Below are positions 13,104-14,131 of a stretch of DNA of 14,131 bases, in pieces. This DNA comes from JAZQUM01 sp045631305 (GTDB lineage: Bacteria > Bacillota > Clostridia > Oscillospirales > Oscillospiraceae). Below the pieces are notes generated by a model. It ran no database searches, was not told the origin of the DNA, and saw only the letters and a program-made list of their open reading frames with translations. Numbering within the stretch: position 1 is the first letter of the stretch; every line of letters starts with the position of its first letter. Location of the stretch: positions 1 through 14,131 of the forward strand of contig JAZQUM010000126.1 in assembly GCA_045631305.1 (NCBI GenBank), in the 5' to 3' direction. The translations under genes were made by a program, and so were the position numbers.

Positions 13104-13961
13104 TCACTTGGAGCGCACCATGGAAACGATGGCAATGAGCATCACCGTAATAAGCACCACATTCAGCACCGGCGCGGGGATAGAAATGGCAAGGGCCGTA
13201 CCCACAATGGCACCCAAAGCGCCAAACGTCAGGGCAGCAAGCACGATTTTTTTCTGATAAAGACCGCTTTTCACCACACTGATGCCGCCGCTGATGGGAG
13301 TCAGAGAGCCGATGATGAGGATCATGGTCAAAGTGGCCATGGGAGAAAAGCCCAGCAGCAGGAAAATGGCCGTCCAGGTAGGCTTCATAGGGATGCCGAA
13401 ACGGTTCACAATGCCGGTAAGCAGACACAAAAATGCAGCCAGTGCCAGCTTTACGCCGCGAACGCCCACCGCAGTACCGGTTGCGCCTGCGGAAACGATG
13501 ATCTTGATCACCACGAACACCAGAGACACTACCAGCGCCACGCACATGATCTTTTTAATAAGCTTACCGTCCATGCGGGAGACAATGCCTGAGCCAATAA
13601 AGCTGCCGGCAATCACCGCCACGCTGCAGCAGGCCAAGGTCAGCATATCCACAGGATTATCGGCCCGCAGCATGGAAAAAGCAAAAATACTGCCGGGAAC
13701 CACACCGCTGCAGATCAATGTGCCGGGGAGTTCCTCATCCCGGGTCAGGCGGAAGTGGCTGGTAGCCAGAGTATTTAAAAGGTAGTCGGATACGCCAAGA
13801 CTGGCAATCACAAAGACGATAAACTCCAAAGGCGCCAGGAATTTGAACTTACCCTTGGCGTTTACCACGCCTTCTTTATCCTTGATGCAGGAGAGCACCA
13901 GCACCGCAGCGTAAATAAGGCCGATGGAAAGCAGCACGCAGCCTAAGATTTTCTGAAACAT
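13104..13961 (-). CDS. TSUP (TauE/SafE) family membrane permease
   Basis: A 285-residue integral membrane protein with about eight hydrophobic segments in two similar halves, as in the TauE/SafE family. The small-residue blocks VVPGSIFAFS (N-half) and GSLTPISGGIS (C-half), and the arrangement around FGIPMKPTW, fit this group. Members export or import sulfite, sulfonates, thiosulfate or other organic anions. The ATG at 13961 has AAGGAG seven bases upstream. The reading frame stays open upstream through the terminator and into the tRNA gene, so a start there is excluded. No convincing promoter lies between the tRNA terminator and the gene, although a weak TTCGGG/TATTTT pair is possible. Its partner is the MBL-fold hydrolase directly after it. 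The family call is good; the substrate is unknown. Confidence 0.85.
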   Translation of the reverse strand: MFQKILGCVLLSIGLIYAAVLVLSCIKDKEGVVNAKGKFKFLAPLEFIVFVIASLGVSDYLLNTLATSHFRLTRDEELPGTLICSGVVPGSIFAFSMLRADNPVDMLTLACCSVAVIAGSFIGSGIVSRMDGKLIKKIMCVALVVSLVFVVIKIIVSAGATGTAVGVRGVKLALAAFLCLLTGIVNRFGIPMKPTWTAIFLLLGFSPMATLTMILIIGSLTPISGGISVVKSGLYQKKIVLAALTFGALGAIVGTALAISIPAPVLNVVLITVMLIAIVSMVRSK

Positions 13962-13999
13962 AGAGGATCTCCTTGCGGCAAAATAAGCGGATAAACAAA

Positions 14000-14024
14000 A
14001 ATCCCGAATCTTTCGATTCGGGAT

Positions 14025-14025
<1 letters not shown>
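14000..14025 (-). terminator. Terminator of the tRNA operon
   Basis: Eleven-base arms AATCCCGAATC and GATTCGGGATT close a GAAA tetraloop on the transcribed strand, followed by TTTGTTT. The outermost pair uses the A of the tRNA-Thr CCA end, so there is no spacer between tRNA and terminator. Confidence 0.88.
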
Positions 14026-14100
<75 letters not shown>

Positions 14101-14105
14101 ATATT

Positions 14106-14131
14106 TGGCGACCGAGAAGGGGCTCGAACCC
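14106..14131 (-). tRNA. 3' end of a tRNA, identity unknown
   Basis: The last 26 bases of a tRNA are visible: the T-loop TTCGAGC with G53-C61, the 3' acceptor strand CTCGGTC, discriminator G73 and encoded CCA. The predicted 5' acceptor strand is GACCGAG. The anticodon lies outside the window. G73 would suit Asp, Asn, Ser or Glu among others, so no amino acid is assigned. Confidence 0.85.

Overview
The window looks like chromosome from an anaerobic, Gram-positive gut-type clostridium, probably of the Oscillospirales (inference). Supporting signs are S-layer homology (SLH) proteins, strong AGGAGG ribosome sites, a flavodiiron oxygen/NO reductase with rubredoxin domains, ECF-type uptake, CCA-encoding tRNA genes and roughly balanced base composition. 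Every gene I can support lies on the minus strand, so transcription runs from high to low coordinates. No mobile element, CRISPR array, rRNA or phage gene is visible.

Right end (14131 to 10712): the tail of one tRNA gene and a complete tRNA-Thr(GGU), closed by a terminator. Next come a TSUP-family permease and a metallo-beta-lactamase-fold hydrolase, 7 bp apart, and then a flavodiiron protein with its own strong promoter and two nearly identical rubredoxin-like modules at its C-terminus.

Centre (10711 to 4264): a probable single operon behind two tandem TTGACA promoters. Its order is Lrp/AsnC regulator, cytoplasmic NodB-fold (polysaccharide-deacetylase-like) enzyme, ECF S-component-like membrane protein, COG0402-type amidohydrolase/deaminase, EcfT, and two different EcfA ATPases. 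This is a complete, dedicated ECF importer packed with two hydrolases that lack signal peptides. The simplest reading is uptake of a small cyclic or amide nitrogen compound followed by deamination or ring/amide cleavage inside the cell, under an Lrp-type sensor. The substrate cannot be read from the sequence. The two ATPases are motif-asymmetric: all departures from consensus fall in one of the two composite ATP sites of the predicted dimer.

Left end (4263 to 1): three cell-envelope genes. The first is a large S-layer protein with N-terminal SLH domains, a long leader and two candidate promoters. The second is a small protein made only of signal peptide, Gly/Pro/Thr repeat linker and three SLH domains. 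The third is the first 56 codons of another secreted protein. Strong hairpin terminators, several with a GAAA loop on the transcribed strand, separate the units.
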